A DNA stretch of 38,848 bases, taken from contig CACHBB010000009.1 in NCBI GenBank assembly GCA_902577945.1, positions 1 through 38,848 on the forward strand, read 5' to 3'. Source of the stretch: an uncultured Alphaproteobacteria bacterium. Its GTDB lineage: Bacteria > Pseudomonadota > Alphaproteobacteria > HIMB59 > GCA-002718135. The position numbers were made by a program, and so were the translations under genes. The notes beneath the pieces were generated by a model. The model saw only the letters and a list, made by a program, of their open reading frames with translations, was not told the origin of the DNA and searched no databases. This document shows positions 1 through 8,274 of the stretch, one piece after another (position 1 is the stretch's first letter; each line of letters opens with the position of its first letter).

Positions 1-1010
1 GTGAAAAAGATTATGAGCACGGGAGTAAAGAAAAAATTGGTGTTTTAATCACTAACCTAGGCACTCCAGACGCTCCAAATAAAAAAGAACTAAAAGTTTA
101 TCTAAATCAATTTTTATCAGATCCAAGAGTAATCGAATTACCTAAAATCTTATGGCAAATTATATTAAAGCTGGTAATTTTGCAAATAAGACCATCAAAG
201 TCAGCAGAAGCATACAAACAAATTTGGACTGATAAGGGCTCTCCACTTTTAGATATTGCAAACAGACAACTAAATAAAATTCAATCATCTTTTTCTTCAA
301 AAAATGAAAATATAGTTTTTGAAGTTGGGATGCGTTATGGCAATCCCTCTATTCCAGATGCTCTATCAAAACTGCAAAAAAAACAAATAAGAAGATTATT
401 AGTCTTACCTATGTATCCGCAATATTGTGCTGCAACAACAGGTAGTACATTTGATGAAGTAACTAATGTTTTGCAAAAATGGCGTTGGATACCTGAAATG
501 CGTTTTATCAATCAATACTTTGAAGAAAAAAATTATATTGAGGCATTATCAAATTCTATAAAGTCATTTTGGAAAAAAACTACTAAACCTCAAAAAATTA
601 TTTTTAGTTATCATGGTATACCAAAAAGGTATTTGACTAATGGTGATCCGTATCATTGCTTTTGTCTTAAAACTACAAGACTGGTCAAAGAACATTTGGG
701 ATTATCTGATGATGAGATAATGACTACTTTCCAAAGTCGATTTGGAAGGGAAGAATGGCTAAAGCCTTATACAAGCGAAACTTTAAAAGAATTACCAAAA
801 CAAGGGATTAAAAATATACATATAATTTCACCTGGTTTTAGCAGTGATTGTCTTGAAACACTTGAAGAACTTGAAGAAGAAAATAAAGAATATTTCATGG
901 AGTCAGGTGGAGAAAATTACCATTATATACCTTGCTTAAATGATCATGATGATCACATAGACGTTTTTGTAAATCTAATAAAAAAACATATTCAAGGTTG
1001 GCCATTATGA
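1..1010 (+). CDS. hemH: Ferrochelatase, 5'-partial at window edge
   Basis: Ferrochelatase inserts Fe(2+) into protoporphyrin IX, the last step of protoheme synthesis. The frame is open from base 3 to the TGA at 1008-1010. It begins with the family's N-terminal strand and loop (IGVLITNLGTPD, then a SDPRVIELP segment), so the true start lies just left of the window; the TTG at 180 is internal. The signature SYHGIPKRY and GDPY are present, with the catalytic His at 612-614. The C-terminal CLETLEEL segment carries the conserved metal-channel Glu (855-857). The stop overlaps the hemF start as ATGA, so hemH, hemF and hemJ look like one translationally coupled heme unit. I see no obvious C-terminal [2Fe-2S] cysteine cluster, although several cysteines are scattered through the protein. 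Confidence 0.95.
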   Translation, partial: EKDYEHGSKEKIGVLITNLGTPDAPNKKELKVYLNQFLSDPRVIELPKILWQIILKLVILQIRPSKSAEAYKQIWTDKGSPLLDIANRQLNKIQSSFSSKNENIVFEVGMRYGNPSIPDALSKLQKKQIRRLLVLPMYPQYCAATTGSTFDEVTNVLQKWRWIPEMRFINQYFEEKNYIEALSNSIKSFWKKTTKPQKIIFSYHGIPKRYLTNGDPYHCFCLKTTRLVKEHLGLSDDEIMTTFQSRFGREEWLKPYTSETLKELPKQGIKNIHIISPGFSSDCLETLEELEEENKEYFMESGGENYHYIPCLNDHDDHIDVFVNLIKKHIQGWPL

Positions 1011-1831
1011 TTGCTGATCCCAAATTTAATACTGCAAAAGAATGGTTCGAAAAATTACGAGATAACTTAATTGAAACTATTCAAAACATTGATGAAAAAC
1101 AATTTGAAGTAAGTAACTGGGATCACAAAGGTGATGGTGGTGGTAAAATGAGTAAAATTAAGGGTAATATTATTGAAAAAGGTGGAGTAAATATTTCTTC
1201 CGTCGCTGGGACATTTAATGAAAATATGAGAGAGGCCATTCCAGGCGCTAAAGAAGATCCAAATTATAATGCAACTGGCATTAGTGTTGTGTTACATCCT
1301 GTTTCACCAAAAATTCCCTCTATGCATTTTAATACAAGATTTATTAAAACTACTCAGGAATGGTTTGGCGGAGGTATGGATATTACACCTTGTTTAAAAT
1401 TTGAGGATGAGGAAAAATATCACCGTGGTTTAGAAGTTTTATGTAATAAATATGATAAATCTTGTTATCCTAAATTTAAAAAATGGTGTGATGACTATTT
1501 TTTTCTTAAACATAGAAACGAACCAAGGGGCGTTGGGGGAATATTTTTTGATTACCTTCAAACTGGTGATTGGGGAAAAGATTTTGAACTTGTCCAAGAC
1601 GTAGGTACTTATTTTCATAAGTTTATCAAAAATACTTTAATTTCGTTAAAGGATGAGGAGTGGAGTGAGGAAGAAAAAAAGAAACAATTAATTAAACGTA
1701 GTCGTTATGCTGAATTTAACTTATTATATGATAGAGGTACCAAGTTTGGTCTAGAAACCGGGGGCAATGTCGATGCTATATTAATGTCAATGCCCCCCAC
1801 ATGCAATATGGGAATAAAAAATGTTATTTAA
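1007..1831 (+). CDS. hemF: Oxygen-dependent coproporphyrinogen III oxidase, C-terminal tail probably frameshifted
   Basis: HemF oxidatively decarboxylates coproporphyrinogen III to protoporphyrinogen IX with O2, in the cytoplasm. Family blocks run in order: GGGKMSKIKG near the N-terminus, ISVVLHPVSP, HFNTRF, WFGGGMDITP, HRNEPRGVGGIFFDYL and LLYDRGTKFGLETGG followed by ILMSMPP. I chose the ATG at 1007, which overlaps the hemH stop as ATGA, over a TTG at 998. As given, the last residues are PPTCNMGIKNVI and the stop lies 11 bases inside hemJ. Removing one C from the run of six at 1793-1798 gives PPHAIWE and a stop at 1815-1817. That restores the Trp usually found after PP in this family and leaves a 3-base gap before hemJ. 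The enzyme is therefore probably intact in the organism with a sequence error here, or slightly altered at its tail. Use of HemF implies aerobic heme synthesis. Confidence 0.93.
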   Translation: MIADPKFNTAKEWFEKLRDNLIETIQNIDEKQFEVSNWDHKGDGGGKMSKIKGNIIEKGGVNISSVAGTFNENMREAIPGAKEDPNYNATGISVVLHPVSPKIPSMHFNTRFIKTTQEWFGGGMDITPCLKFEDEEKYHRGLEVLCNKYDKSCYPKFKKWCDDYFFLKHRNEPRGVGGIFFDYLQTGDWGKDFELVQDVGTYFHKFIKNTLISLKDEEWSEEEKKKQLIKRSRYAEFNLLYDRGTKFGLETGGNVDAILMSMPPTCNMGIKNVI

Positions 1832-2240
1832 TACTTTAAAAGTAATTCACATTTTTAGTATTATAGCTTGGATGGCAGGCCTTTTATATTTGCCTCGTAT
1901 ATTTGTAAATCATGCTAATCCTCAGATAAATAAGGAAACGTCTGAAACTTTTAAGCTGATGGAGGGAAAATTATATAAAATTATAATGTTTCCAGCTTTT
2001 GTAGTTACTTGGATATCCGGTTTATCTATGACACATTATGTAGGAATTGATACTTGGTTACTTTTAAAAATGTTTTTTGTTATTTTACTTACCGGTTATC
2101 ATTTTTTTTGCTTTAAATGTCTTAATGATTTTAAAAATGACAAAAATAAATTCTCAACAAAATTTTTTAGAATTACAAATGAAGTTCCAGCTATAATATT
2201 AATATTCATTATAATACTTGTTGTATTTCAGCCTTTTTAA
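1821..2240 (+). CDS. hemJ: Protoporphyrinogen IX oxidase, HemJ type (UPF0093)
   Basis: HemJ is the membrane-bound protoporphyrinogen oxidase used by most alphaproteobacteria instead of HemG or HemY. It feeds protoporphyrin IX to ferrochelatase. The 139-residue length is normal. Visible family features are the early conserved His in KVIHI, followed by WMAGLLYLPRIF, a central MEGKLYKIIMFPA segment, GYHFF on the third membrane helix, and the closing pattern RITNEVPAIILI with VVFQPF at the C-terminus. Four membrane helices are apparent. It follows hemF directly and completes the three terminal heme steps in one cluster. It is convergent with nth, three bases away. Confidence 0.93.
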   Translation: MLFNTLKVIHIFSIIAWMAGLLYLPRIFVNHANPQINKETSETFKLMEGKLYKIIMFPAFVVTWISGLSMTHYVGIDTWLLLKMFFVILLTGYHFFCFKCLNDFKNDKNKFSTKFFRITNEVPAIILIFIIILVVFQPF

Positions 2241-2243
2241 TTA

Positions 2244-2895
2244 CTATTTTTTTGTTTTTATAGGATTTTTTCTTTTAGGATTACAAATTTTACATATTTC
2301 ACATTCTAACCCATAACAACTTCTAGCCTGGCAATATTGTCTCCCATAAAAAATTATTTGAAGATGTAACTTATTCCAAGATTTTTTTGGGAAAAGATTT
2401 TTTAAATCCTTTTCGGTTTGAACCACATTTTTACCATTTGTTAACCCCCATCTCTGAGCCAATCTATGTATATGAGTGTCTACCGGAAACGCTGGGTGTC
2501 CAAATCCTTGTGACATTACTACACTTGCAGTTTTATGACCGACACCAGGTAGTTTTTCTAATTCTTCAAAACTTTCTGGAACTTTACCTTTAAACTTTTT
2601 GACAAGTATTCTTGATAATTCAAAAATCGCTTTAGATTTTTGTGGAGCCAATCCACATGGGCGTATAATTTTATAAATAGTATTTTTTGGAATTTTAGTC
2701 ATTTTAATAGCAGTATTTGCTTTTTTAAAAAGTATTGGTGTTACTTGATTAACCCTTTCATCTGTACATTGAGCACTTAAAAGTACAGCTATCACAAGCT
2801 CAAATTTATTTTTATGACTTAAAGGTATTGGTACCTTTTTATATATCCGATTTAGTATTTTTTGAGACTCGCTGTGCTTTATCTGATCTTTTCAT
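2244..2895 (-). CDS. nth: Endonuclease III (DNA glycosylase/AP lyase), N-terminus interrupted by an apparent 1-nt frameshift
   Basis: Nth removes oxidised pyrimidines and nicks AP sites in base-excision repair. The uninterrupted frame, from a GTG at 2795, gives only 183 residues starting at VIAVLLSAQCTD. The usual 30 or so preceding residues are encoded upstream but in two frames. An ATG at 2895 reads MKRSDKAQRVSK and then runs into a stop. If the six-T run at 2858-2863 (plus strand) is shortened by one, the frame continues through ILNRIYKKVPIPL to FELVIAVLL, giving a normal protein of about 216 residues. The helix-hairpin-helix LPGVGHKTASVV (catalytic Lys) and VDTHIHRL (catalytic Asp) are intact. 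The C-terminal cysteine pattern differs from the usual C-x6-C-x2-C-x5-C. Read literally, the gene has no good start and would make a protein lacking helix 1. Confidence 0.88.
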
Positions 2896-3021
2896 TATTT
2901 TAAGGTCTAATTGGTATCTTACATAGGGTTTAATTTATATTATGACAAAATATAGCATTTATTAATACTAATAATATTGAATATTTCCATTGAAGTAGTT
3001 AGGGTCTACCATCAAATTTCT

Positions 3022-3035
3022 ATGGAGGAAATAAT
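3022..3035 (+). promoter_or_regulatory. Strong Shine-Dalgarno site before the peptide-binding protein
   Basis: GGAGG at 3024-3028 lies 7 bases before the ATG at 3036. It is one of very few clear ribosome-binding sites in the window. This fits a highly expressed periplasmic binding protein. The 140 bases upstream (2896-3035) also hold the promoters for this operon and for nth. The region is very AT-rich and I could not pick a convincing -35/-10 pair; ATGACA at 2942-2947 is only a weak candidate. Confidence 0.7.
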
Positions 3036-4610
3036 ATGAAAAAAACTTTAAGCATTGTTTTGTCACTGCTTTTCATGGGTATTTTTTCACCAGCATTTGC
3101 TAATACAATAAAATGGTCTATGCCAGGTGACTCATTAACTCTTGATCCGCACGCACAAAACGAAGGACCAACACATATGGTATCTCGTCAAGTATATGAA
3201 GGTTTAGTAACTCCAGGTATAAACATGGAAATACTTCCTCAGCTTGCAGAGTCTTGGAAAACAACTTCTGATAGCACTTGGATATTTACAATTCGTAAAG
3301 GTGTAAAATTTCATGACGGATCAGATTTGACTGCCAGTGATGTTGCTTTCAGTATCAATAGAGCAAAAACCGCTCCATCTGATATGGTTGATTTAATTAA
3401 AAGTATTAAGTCAGCAACAGCTTTAACCGATCATACAGTTCAGATTGTAACAGATGGACCAAACCCAATTCTTTTAAACCAATTAACTCAGATATTTGTA
3501 ATGTCTGAAGATTGGGCAAAAGCTAATGGATGTGAAGTTTCATATAACTGGGATGCAGGAGAAACTTCTTACTGTGCCTCTAATGCAAATGGAACTGGAC
3601 CTTTCAAAATTACTTTGAGAGAACAGGATGTAAGAACTGTTTTTGAAAAAAATGGTGATTGGTGGGGTGATGATAGTACATTTAATGTAGATAAAATTGA
3701 ATTACTTCCAATTGCAAATGATGCAACAAGAGTTGCAGCACTTCTTTCTGGAGAAATTGACTATACTAATGTTGTACCGGTTCAAGATATTGAGAGAATT
3801 AAATCTTCATCTGGTCATGGTGTAAAAATGACACCACAAAATAGAACAATATTTTTTGGAATGGATCAAGGTTCAGCTGAATTAAACTCATCTAATATTA
3901 AAGGGAAAAATCCTTTTGCAGATAAAAGAGTTCGTTTAGCGATGTACCATGCTCTAGATATGGATGCTATTAAAGACAAGGTAATGAGAGGACAAAGTGT
4001 TCCTGCAGGAATTATTACTGCACCTGGTGTTAACGGACATACAGCTGAGCGTGATCAAAGATTACCATATGATCCTGAGCTATCTAAAAAACTTTTAGCT
4101 GAAGCTGGTTACTCAGATGGCTTTAGTGTTACACTAGATTGTCCAAATGATCGTTATATAAATGATGAAGCAATTTGTGTCGCTGCAATTGGTATGTTTG
4201 CAAAAATTGGAGTTGAAGTAACTCTTGATGCAAAAACTAAAAGTCAGCATTTCTCAGAAGTAAAAGAAGGAGACGCAAATGGCATGACAAGTGATATGTA
4301 TATGTTAGGTTGGGGTGTTCCAACTTTTGACAGTCATTATGTTTACTCGTACTTATTTGACAGCGCTGGTAGCTGGAATAAAGTAAATTTTAGCAATGCT
4401 AGAGTTGATGAATTAGTAGCAGCAATGGGTGTGGAAACAGACTTGGATAAAAGAAATGCTATGATTGCAGAAGCTTGGGATATTACTCAAGACGATGTTA
4501 CATATCTTCCTTTACATCACCAAGTTGTGAACCAAGCATCAAAAAGTAATGTCGATGTTCCAATTAGAATGAACAACGAGCCATTATTTAGATTTGCTAA
4601 CGTAAACTAA
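3036..4610 (+). CDS. Peptide ABC transporter periplasmic substrate-binding protein (SBP_bac_5)
   Basis: This 524-residue family-5 solute-binding protein resembles DppA/OppA and should capture di- or oligopeptides, or a related solute, in the periplasm and deliver it to the permease encoded next door. A Sec signal peptide spans residues 1-22 (MKK, a hydrophobic core, then PAFA before N). No lipobox Cys is present, so the protein is free in the periplasm. The mature protein opens with the typical SLTLDPHAQNEG and YEGLV segments, then FTIRKGVKFHDG, NGTGPFKI and the C-terminal lobe ending near YLPLHHQ. GC-richer codons than in neighbouring genes are visible, as is common for abundant proteins. 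It begins the importer operon and is followed by a stem-loop. The substrate cannot be fixed from sequence; glutathione, dipeptides and oligopeptides are all possible. Confidence 0.9.
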   Translation: MKKTLSIVLSLLFMGIFSPAFANTIKWSMPGDSLTLDPHAQNEGPTHMVSRQVYEGLVTPGINMEILPQLAESWKTTSDSTWIFTIRKGVKFHDGSDLTASDVAFSINRAKTAPSDMVDLIKSIKSATALTDHTVQIVTDGPNPILLNQLTQIFVMSEDWAKANGCEVSYNWDAGETSYCASNANGTGPFKITLREQDVRTVFEKNGDWWGDDSTFNVDKIELLPIANDATRVAALLSGEIDYTNVVPVQDIERIKSSSGHGVKMTPQNRTIFFGMDQGSAELNSSNIKGKNPFADKRVRLAMYHALDMDAIKDKVMRGQSVPAGIITAPGVNGHTAERDQRLPYDPELSKKLLAEAGYSDGFSVTLDCPNDRYINDEAICVAAIGMFAKIGVEVTLDAKTKSQHFSEVKEGDANGMTSDMYMLGWGVPTFDSHYVYSYLFDSAGSWNKVNFSNARVDELVAAMGVETDLDKRNAMIAEAWDITQDDVTYLPLHHQVVNQASKSNVDVPIRMNNEPLFRFANVN

Positions 4611-4621
4611 AAAACCTATTT

Positions 4622-4649
4622 TTTTCTGGCCAGTAAACTGGCCAGAAAA
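4622..4649 (+). promoter_or_regulatory. Perfect 12-bp stem-loop between binding-protein and permease genes
   Basis: The arms are TTTTCTGGCCAG (4622-4633) and CTGGCCAGAAAA (4638-4649) around a TAAA loop. No U-run follows the hairpin on the plus strand; the sequence continues AAAATTACC straight into the permease start. It is therefore more likely a processing or 3'-stabilising element that raises binding-protein mRNA over the membrane components than a full terminator. The GC-rich core stands out sharply in this AT-rich context. Confidence 0.75.
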
Positions 4650-4656
4650 TTACCTC

Positions 4657-5634
4657 ATGTTTAGCTACTTCTTTAAAAGATTAATACAATCCATTCTCGT
4701 AATGGTTGTTGTCGCTTTTGTTTCTTTCTCTCTCTTTAATTTCGTAGGAGACCCAGTAAATAGTATGACTGGTGAAGATGCTTCAGATGAAAGAAGAGCG
4801 GAAGTAAGAGAAGTTTTAGGATTAAATGATCCTGTTTATGTTCAATTCTCAAGATTTTTAGGAAATGTTATTCAAGGTGATTTTGGAATCTCTTATCAAT
4901 TAAAAAGGGAAGTTTCAGATTTAATAGCAGAGAGAATGCCTGCTACTTTAGAATTAGTTTTTGTATCTGCATTAATAGCAATAATAACTGGTGTAATATT
5001 AGGAGTATATACTGGTATTCATAGAGATAGTTTTATCTCTAATTTAATACTTGTTATATCCCTAGCAGGCGTATCTCTTCCTACTTTTATTATTGGTATA
5101 ATGCTAATTTATTTATTTTCAGTGATACTAGGAGTCTTACCTTCATTTGGACGAGGGGAAGTTACCGAATTAGGTTTTTGGACAACTGGTTTTTTAACAA
5201 CTTCAGGTTTAAAAGCATTAATACTACCTTCTGTAACTTTAAGCTTATTTCAAATGACGTATGTTATTAGATTAGTTCGTGCAGAAATGATGGAAATTCT
5301 TCAAACAGATTATATAAAATTTGCCAAAGCAAGAGGTATAAAAAAAAATATAGTTAACTATAAACATGCTCTTAAAAATGGATTAATTCCAGTTATCACT
5401 ATAACTGGTATTAATATTGGGACATTAATTGCCTTTTCAATTATTACAGAGACTGTATTCCAATGGCCTGGGATGGGTTCATTATTTATTAAAGCTGTAT
5501 ATTTTGTTGATATCCCAATTATGTCAGCCTACATGATTATGGTTGCCTTTATTTTTGTAATGATAAATTTTATTGTTGATATCACATATTATTTTATCGA
5601 TCCAAGAATTAGATTGAAAGAAGAGACAAACTAA
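4657..5634 (+). CDS. Peptide ABC transporter permease, DppB type
   Basis: This is the first inner-membrane permease of the importer. It has 325 residues, the usual length for DppB/OppB. The N-terminus is a typical RLIQSILVMVVVAFVSF membrane helix, followed by a periplasmic segment with LGLNDPVYVQFSRFL and GDFGISY, as in the family. Six membrane helices are visible. The cytoplasmic coupling loop carries the EAA-like motif near YIKFAKARGIKK, which docks on the ATPase. The C-terminus ends in the family pattern DITYYFIDPRIR. It starts 46 bases after the binding-protein gene, beyond the stem-loop, without a clear Shine-Dalgarno site. One base separates it from the second permease. Confidence 0.93.
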   Translation: MFSYFFKRLIQSILVMVVVAFVSFSLFNFVGDPVNSMTGEDASDERRAEVREVLGLNDPVYVQFSRFLGNVIQGDFGISYQLKREVSDLIAERMPATLELVFVSALIAIITGVILGVYTGIHRDSFISNLILVISLAGVSLPTFIIGIMLIYLFSVILGVLPSFGRGEVTELGFWTTGFLTTSGLKALILPSVTLSLFQMTYVIRLVRAEMMEILQTDYIKFAKARGIKKNIVNYKHALKNGLIPVITITGINIGTLIAFSIITETVFQWPGMGSLFIKAVYFVDIPIMSAYMIMVAFIFVMINFIVDITYYFIDPRIRLKEETN

Positions 5635-5635
5635 A

Positions 5636-6559
5636 ATGTTATTAAAAACTTATAACAAAATATATGATACGGATATTGGCTATAGTTTTTTTAATTCTAA
5701 GATTGCAGTTATATCATCCACTATTTTTTTTATAATTTTAATTTGTTCAATTTTTGCAGGTGTTGTTGCGCCCTACAATCCTTTTGATCCAGCATCAGTT
5801 TCATTGATGGATGCATTTACTCCACCCGTATGGTCTGATGGTGGTAATTCAAGTTTTATTTTAGGAACAGACCAACAAGGAAGAGATATGTTTTCAACCA
5901 TGATTTATGGTTCAAGAATTTCATTAATTGTTGGCTTTGCATCTATTATATTTGCAATGTTACTTGGGGTCTTTCTTGGTATAACAGCTGGTTATATAGG
6001 TGGTAGATATGAGATTATTGTTATGAGACTTACAGATGTTCAATTAACAATTCCAAGTATCTTAATGGCATTATTAGTAGATGGAATAGCAAGAGCAATT
6101 ATATCTCAATCAATGCATGATGAAATGGCAATATATGTTTTAATATTTGCTATTGGTATTTCTGAGTGGCCTCAATTCGCAAGAGTATCAAGAGCATCTA
6201 CTTTAGTTGAAAAAAATAAAGAATATGTATCTGCATCAAGAATTATAGGATTATCGAATGTCTTAATAATGTTTAAACATATTTTACCAAACATTCTTAG
6301 ACCTATTTTAGTAATTGCCACTATTGGATTAGCTCTTGCAATTATTACAGAATCTACATTAAGTTTTTTAGGTGTTGGAGTTCCACCAACAACGCCATCT
6401 TTAGGAACACTAATAAGGTTTGGAAATAATTTTTTATTTTCAGGTGAATGGTGGATAACATTTTTTCCAGCAATATTTTTAATTGTACTAGCTTTATCTA
6501 TTAACCTTTTAGGAGATTGGATGAGAGATGCTCTAAATCCAAAATTGAAAAAAAGATGA
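5636..6559 (+). CDS. Peptide ABC transporter permease, DppC type
   Basis: This is the second permease of the importer, 307 residues. After an N-terminal helix it has the DppC hallmark LGTDQQGRDMFSTMIYGSRISL, interrupted here only to keep it short, then helices containing GVFLGITAGYIGG. The EAA coupling loop is near YVSASRIIGLSN, and the C-terminal part includes ESTLSFLGVGVPP, all standard for the family. The final TGA overlaps the ATG of the ATPase gene (ATGA), so translation is coupled. It pairs with the preceding permease to form the transmembrane channel. Confidence 0.93.
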   Translation: MLLKTYNKIYDTDIGYSFFNSKIAVISSTIFFIILICSIFAGVVAPYNPFDPASVSLMDAFTPPVWSDGGNSSFILGTDQQGRDMFSTMIYGSRISLIVGFASIIFAMLLGVFLGITAGYIGGRYEIIVMRLTDVQLTIPSILMALLVDGIARAIISQSMHDEMAIYVLIFAIGISEWPQFARVSRASTLVEKNKEYVSASRIIGLSNVLIMFKHILPNILRPILVIATIGLALAIITESTLSFLGVGVPPTTPSLGTLIRFGNNFLFSGEWWITFFPAIFLIVLALSINLLGDWMRDALNPKLKKR

Positions 6560-8274
6560 GTTTTTTAGAAGTTAAAAATTTAAATATTAGTTATCCAACG
6601 AGAAAAGAAACAATCGTAGCTAGTAAAAACGTAGAATTCAAATTGGAAAGAGGGGAAATATTAGGCATAGTAGGAGAGTCCGGTTCAGGTAAATCTACAA
6701 TTGCAAATGCTATAATAGATTTAATTGATCCTCCAGGTGAGATAACTAATGGATCAATAAAAATTGATAATGATGAATTAAGAGATAATAATGGAATTAT
6801 TCAGAAATTTCGAGGAAAGAAAATTGGATTTGTTTTTCAAGATCCTCAAACATCATTAAATCCTCTTTTTAAAATAAAAGATCAATTAATTGAGACTATT
6901 CAAACACATTTAAATTTAACTTATAAAGATGCACTTAAAAAATCTATCCAATTATTAAAAGAAGTTGGAATAGAAAATGCAGAAAAACGAATTGAAGATT
7001 ATCCCCATCAATTTAGTGGCGGTATGCGACAGAGAGTAGTTATAGCTTTAGCGATAAGTTGTGAGCCAGATTTAATTATAGCAGATGAACCTACTACTGC
7101 CCTAGATGTTAGTATTCAGTATCAAATTTTAGAATTACTAAAAGATTTAACAAAAAAAAGAAATCTTGGTGTTATAATTATAACACACGATATGGGTGTT
7201 ATTGCTGAGACAACTAATAAAGTAATTGTAATGAGACATGGTCTTATTGTTGAGCAGGGTGATACTAAGGAACTCTTAACTAATCCAAAATCTAATGAAG
7301 CCAAAAGTTTGGTAATTTCTGTTCCTCCAACAAATAAAAAAATTGATAGATTCAAATTGATTAGTCCAGAGGGAAAAGAAATTACATCTGACTCGAAAAA
7401 TCTAACAAATAATATAATTAAATCCTGGGGAATAAGAGAAAATAAGAATCAAAAATTATTGAAATTAAATAATATTAGTAAAATATTTGATGATAAATCA
7501 CTTGGAAGTAAGATTTCTTTTGGATTCAAAAATAATGAAGCTAACAAAGCCGTTAAAGCAGTTGACAACGTATCCTTTGAACTATTTGAAGGAGAAACTC
7601 TTGGATTAGTTGGTGAATCTGGTTCAGGAAAATCAACTATAGCAAAAATTATTACAGGTTTAGTTAAACCTAATAATGGAGAAATATATTATAACGACCT
7701 CTCACTATATAATTCTAAGAAAAAATATCAAATAGACAAGAGTAGAGGGCAAATCCAGATGATATTTCAAGACCCCTATTCATCATTAAATCCAAGATTT
7801 AAAGTAAGAGATATAATATCTGAACCAATTAAATTTTTTCAAAAAAATATTAGTAAAGATGAACTTATTCAAAATGTTTTTGATTTGATTGATATTGTTG
7901 GGATGACAAGACAATCATTAGATCGATATCCTCACGAATTTTCAGGAGGACAAAGACAAAGAATATCGATTGCTAGAGCTTTAGCTACAAGACCTCGACT
8001 ATTAATATGTGATGAACCAACATCTGCTTTAGATGTAAGTATACAAGCACAAATATTAAATCTCCTTAAAGATATTCAAGATGAACTTCACTTAACAATG
8101 TTATTTATAAGTCATGATCTTCCAGTAATTAGACAAATGTGTAATAGAATTATTGTTCTTAAAAATGGTATCATGTGCGAAACTAAAGATACTGAGGAAT
8201 TATTTAATAATCCAGAGCATAACTACACAAAAGAGCTTATTAGATTAATGCCAAAAATTGAATCAATTATATAA
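6556..8274 (+). CDS. Peptide ABC transporter fused ATPase (DppD-DppF in one chain)
   Basis: This 572-residue cytoplasmic protein carries two complete ABC domains and powers the importer. Domain 1: Walker A GESGSGKST at about residues 40-48, signature FSGGMRQ at about 153, Walker B LIIADEPT at about 173. Domain 2: Walker A at about 353-361, signature FSGGQRQ at about 462, Walker B LLICDEPT at about 482. A stretch of about 70 residues rich in Asn, Lys and Ile links the two. Both halves keep the oligopeptide-type VFQDP/IFQDP Q-loop motifs. I start at the ATG at 6556, which overlaps the permease stop, rather than at 6517, which lies inside the permease gene. The C-terminal oligo_HPY-like segment is short. 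The stop abuts the convergent peptidase gene. Confidence 0.93.
   Translation: MSFLEVKNLNISYPTRKETIVASKNVEFKLERGEILGIVGESGSGKSTIANAIIDLIDPPGEITNGSIKIDNDELRDNNGIIQKFRGKKIGFVFQDPQTSLNPLFKIKDQLIETIQTHLNLTYKDALKKSIQLLKEVGIENAEKRIEDYPHQFSGGMRQRVVIALAISCEPDLIIADEPTTALDVSIQYQILELLKDLTKKRNLGVIIITHDMGVIAETTNKVIVMRHGLIVEQGDTKELLTNPKSNEAKSLVISVPPTNKKIDRFKLISPEGKEITSDSKNLTNNIIKSWGIRENKNQKLLKLNNISKIFDDKSLGSKISFGFKNNEANKAVKAVDNVSFELFEGETLGLVGESGSGKSTIAKIITGLVKPNNGEIYYNDLSLYNSKKKYQIDKSRGQIQMIFQDPYSSLNPRFKVRDIISEPIKFFQKNISKDELIQNVFDLIDIVGMTRQSLDRYPHEFSGGQRQRISIARALATRPRLLICDEPTSALDVSIQAQILNLLKDIQDELHLTMLFISHDLPVIRQMCNRIIVLKNGIMCETKDTEELFNNPEHNYTKELIRLMPKIESII

Noticed and set aside
998-1006. TTG start for hemF and long starts for the ATPase (6517), TPR protein (12783) and DUF465 (36442)
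   Set aside because: Each adds residues foreign to the family or hides a clean signal peptide; the later ATGs fit the overlaps and family N-termini.
1793-1831. Programmed frameshift in hemF
   Set aside because: A plain C6 run with no visible stimulatory structure, in an enzyme family not known for recoding, and a second similar indel nearby in nth. An assembly error or mutation is simpler.
4622-4649. The hairpin after the binding-protein gene as a classical terminator
   Set aside because: No U-run follows on the plus strand and the next genes of the same operon continue 7 bases later. I list it as a processing or stabilising element instead.
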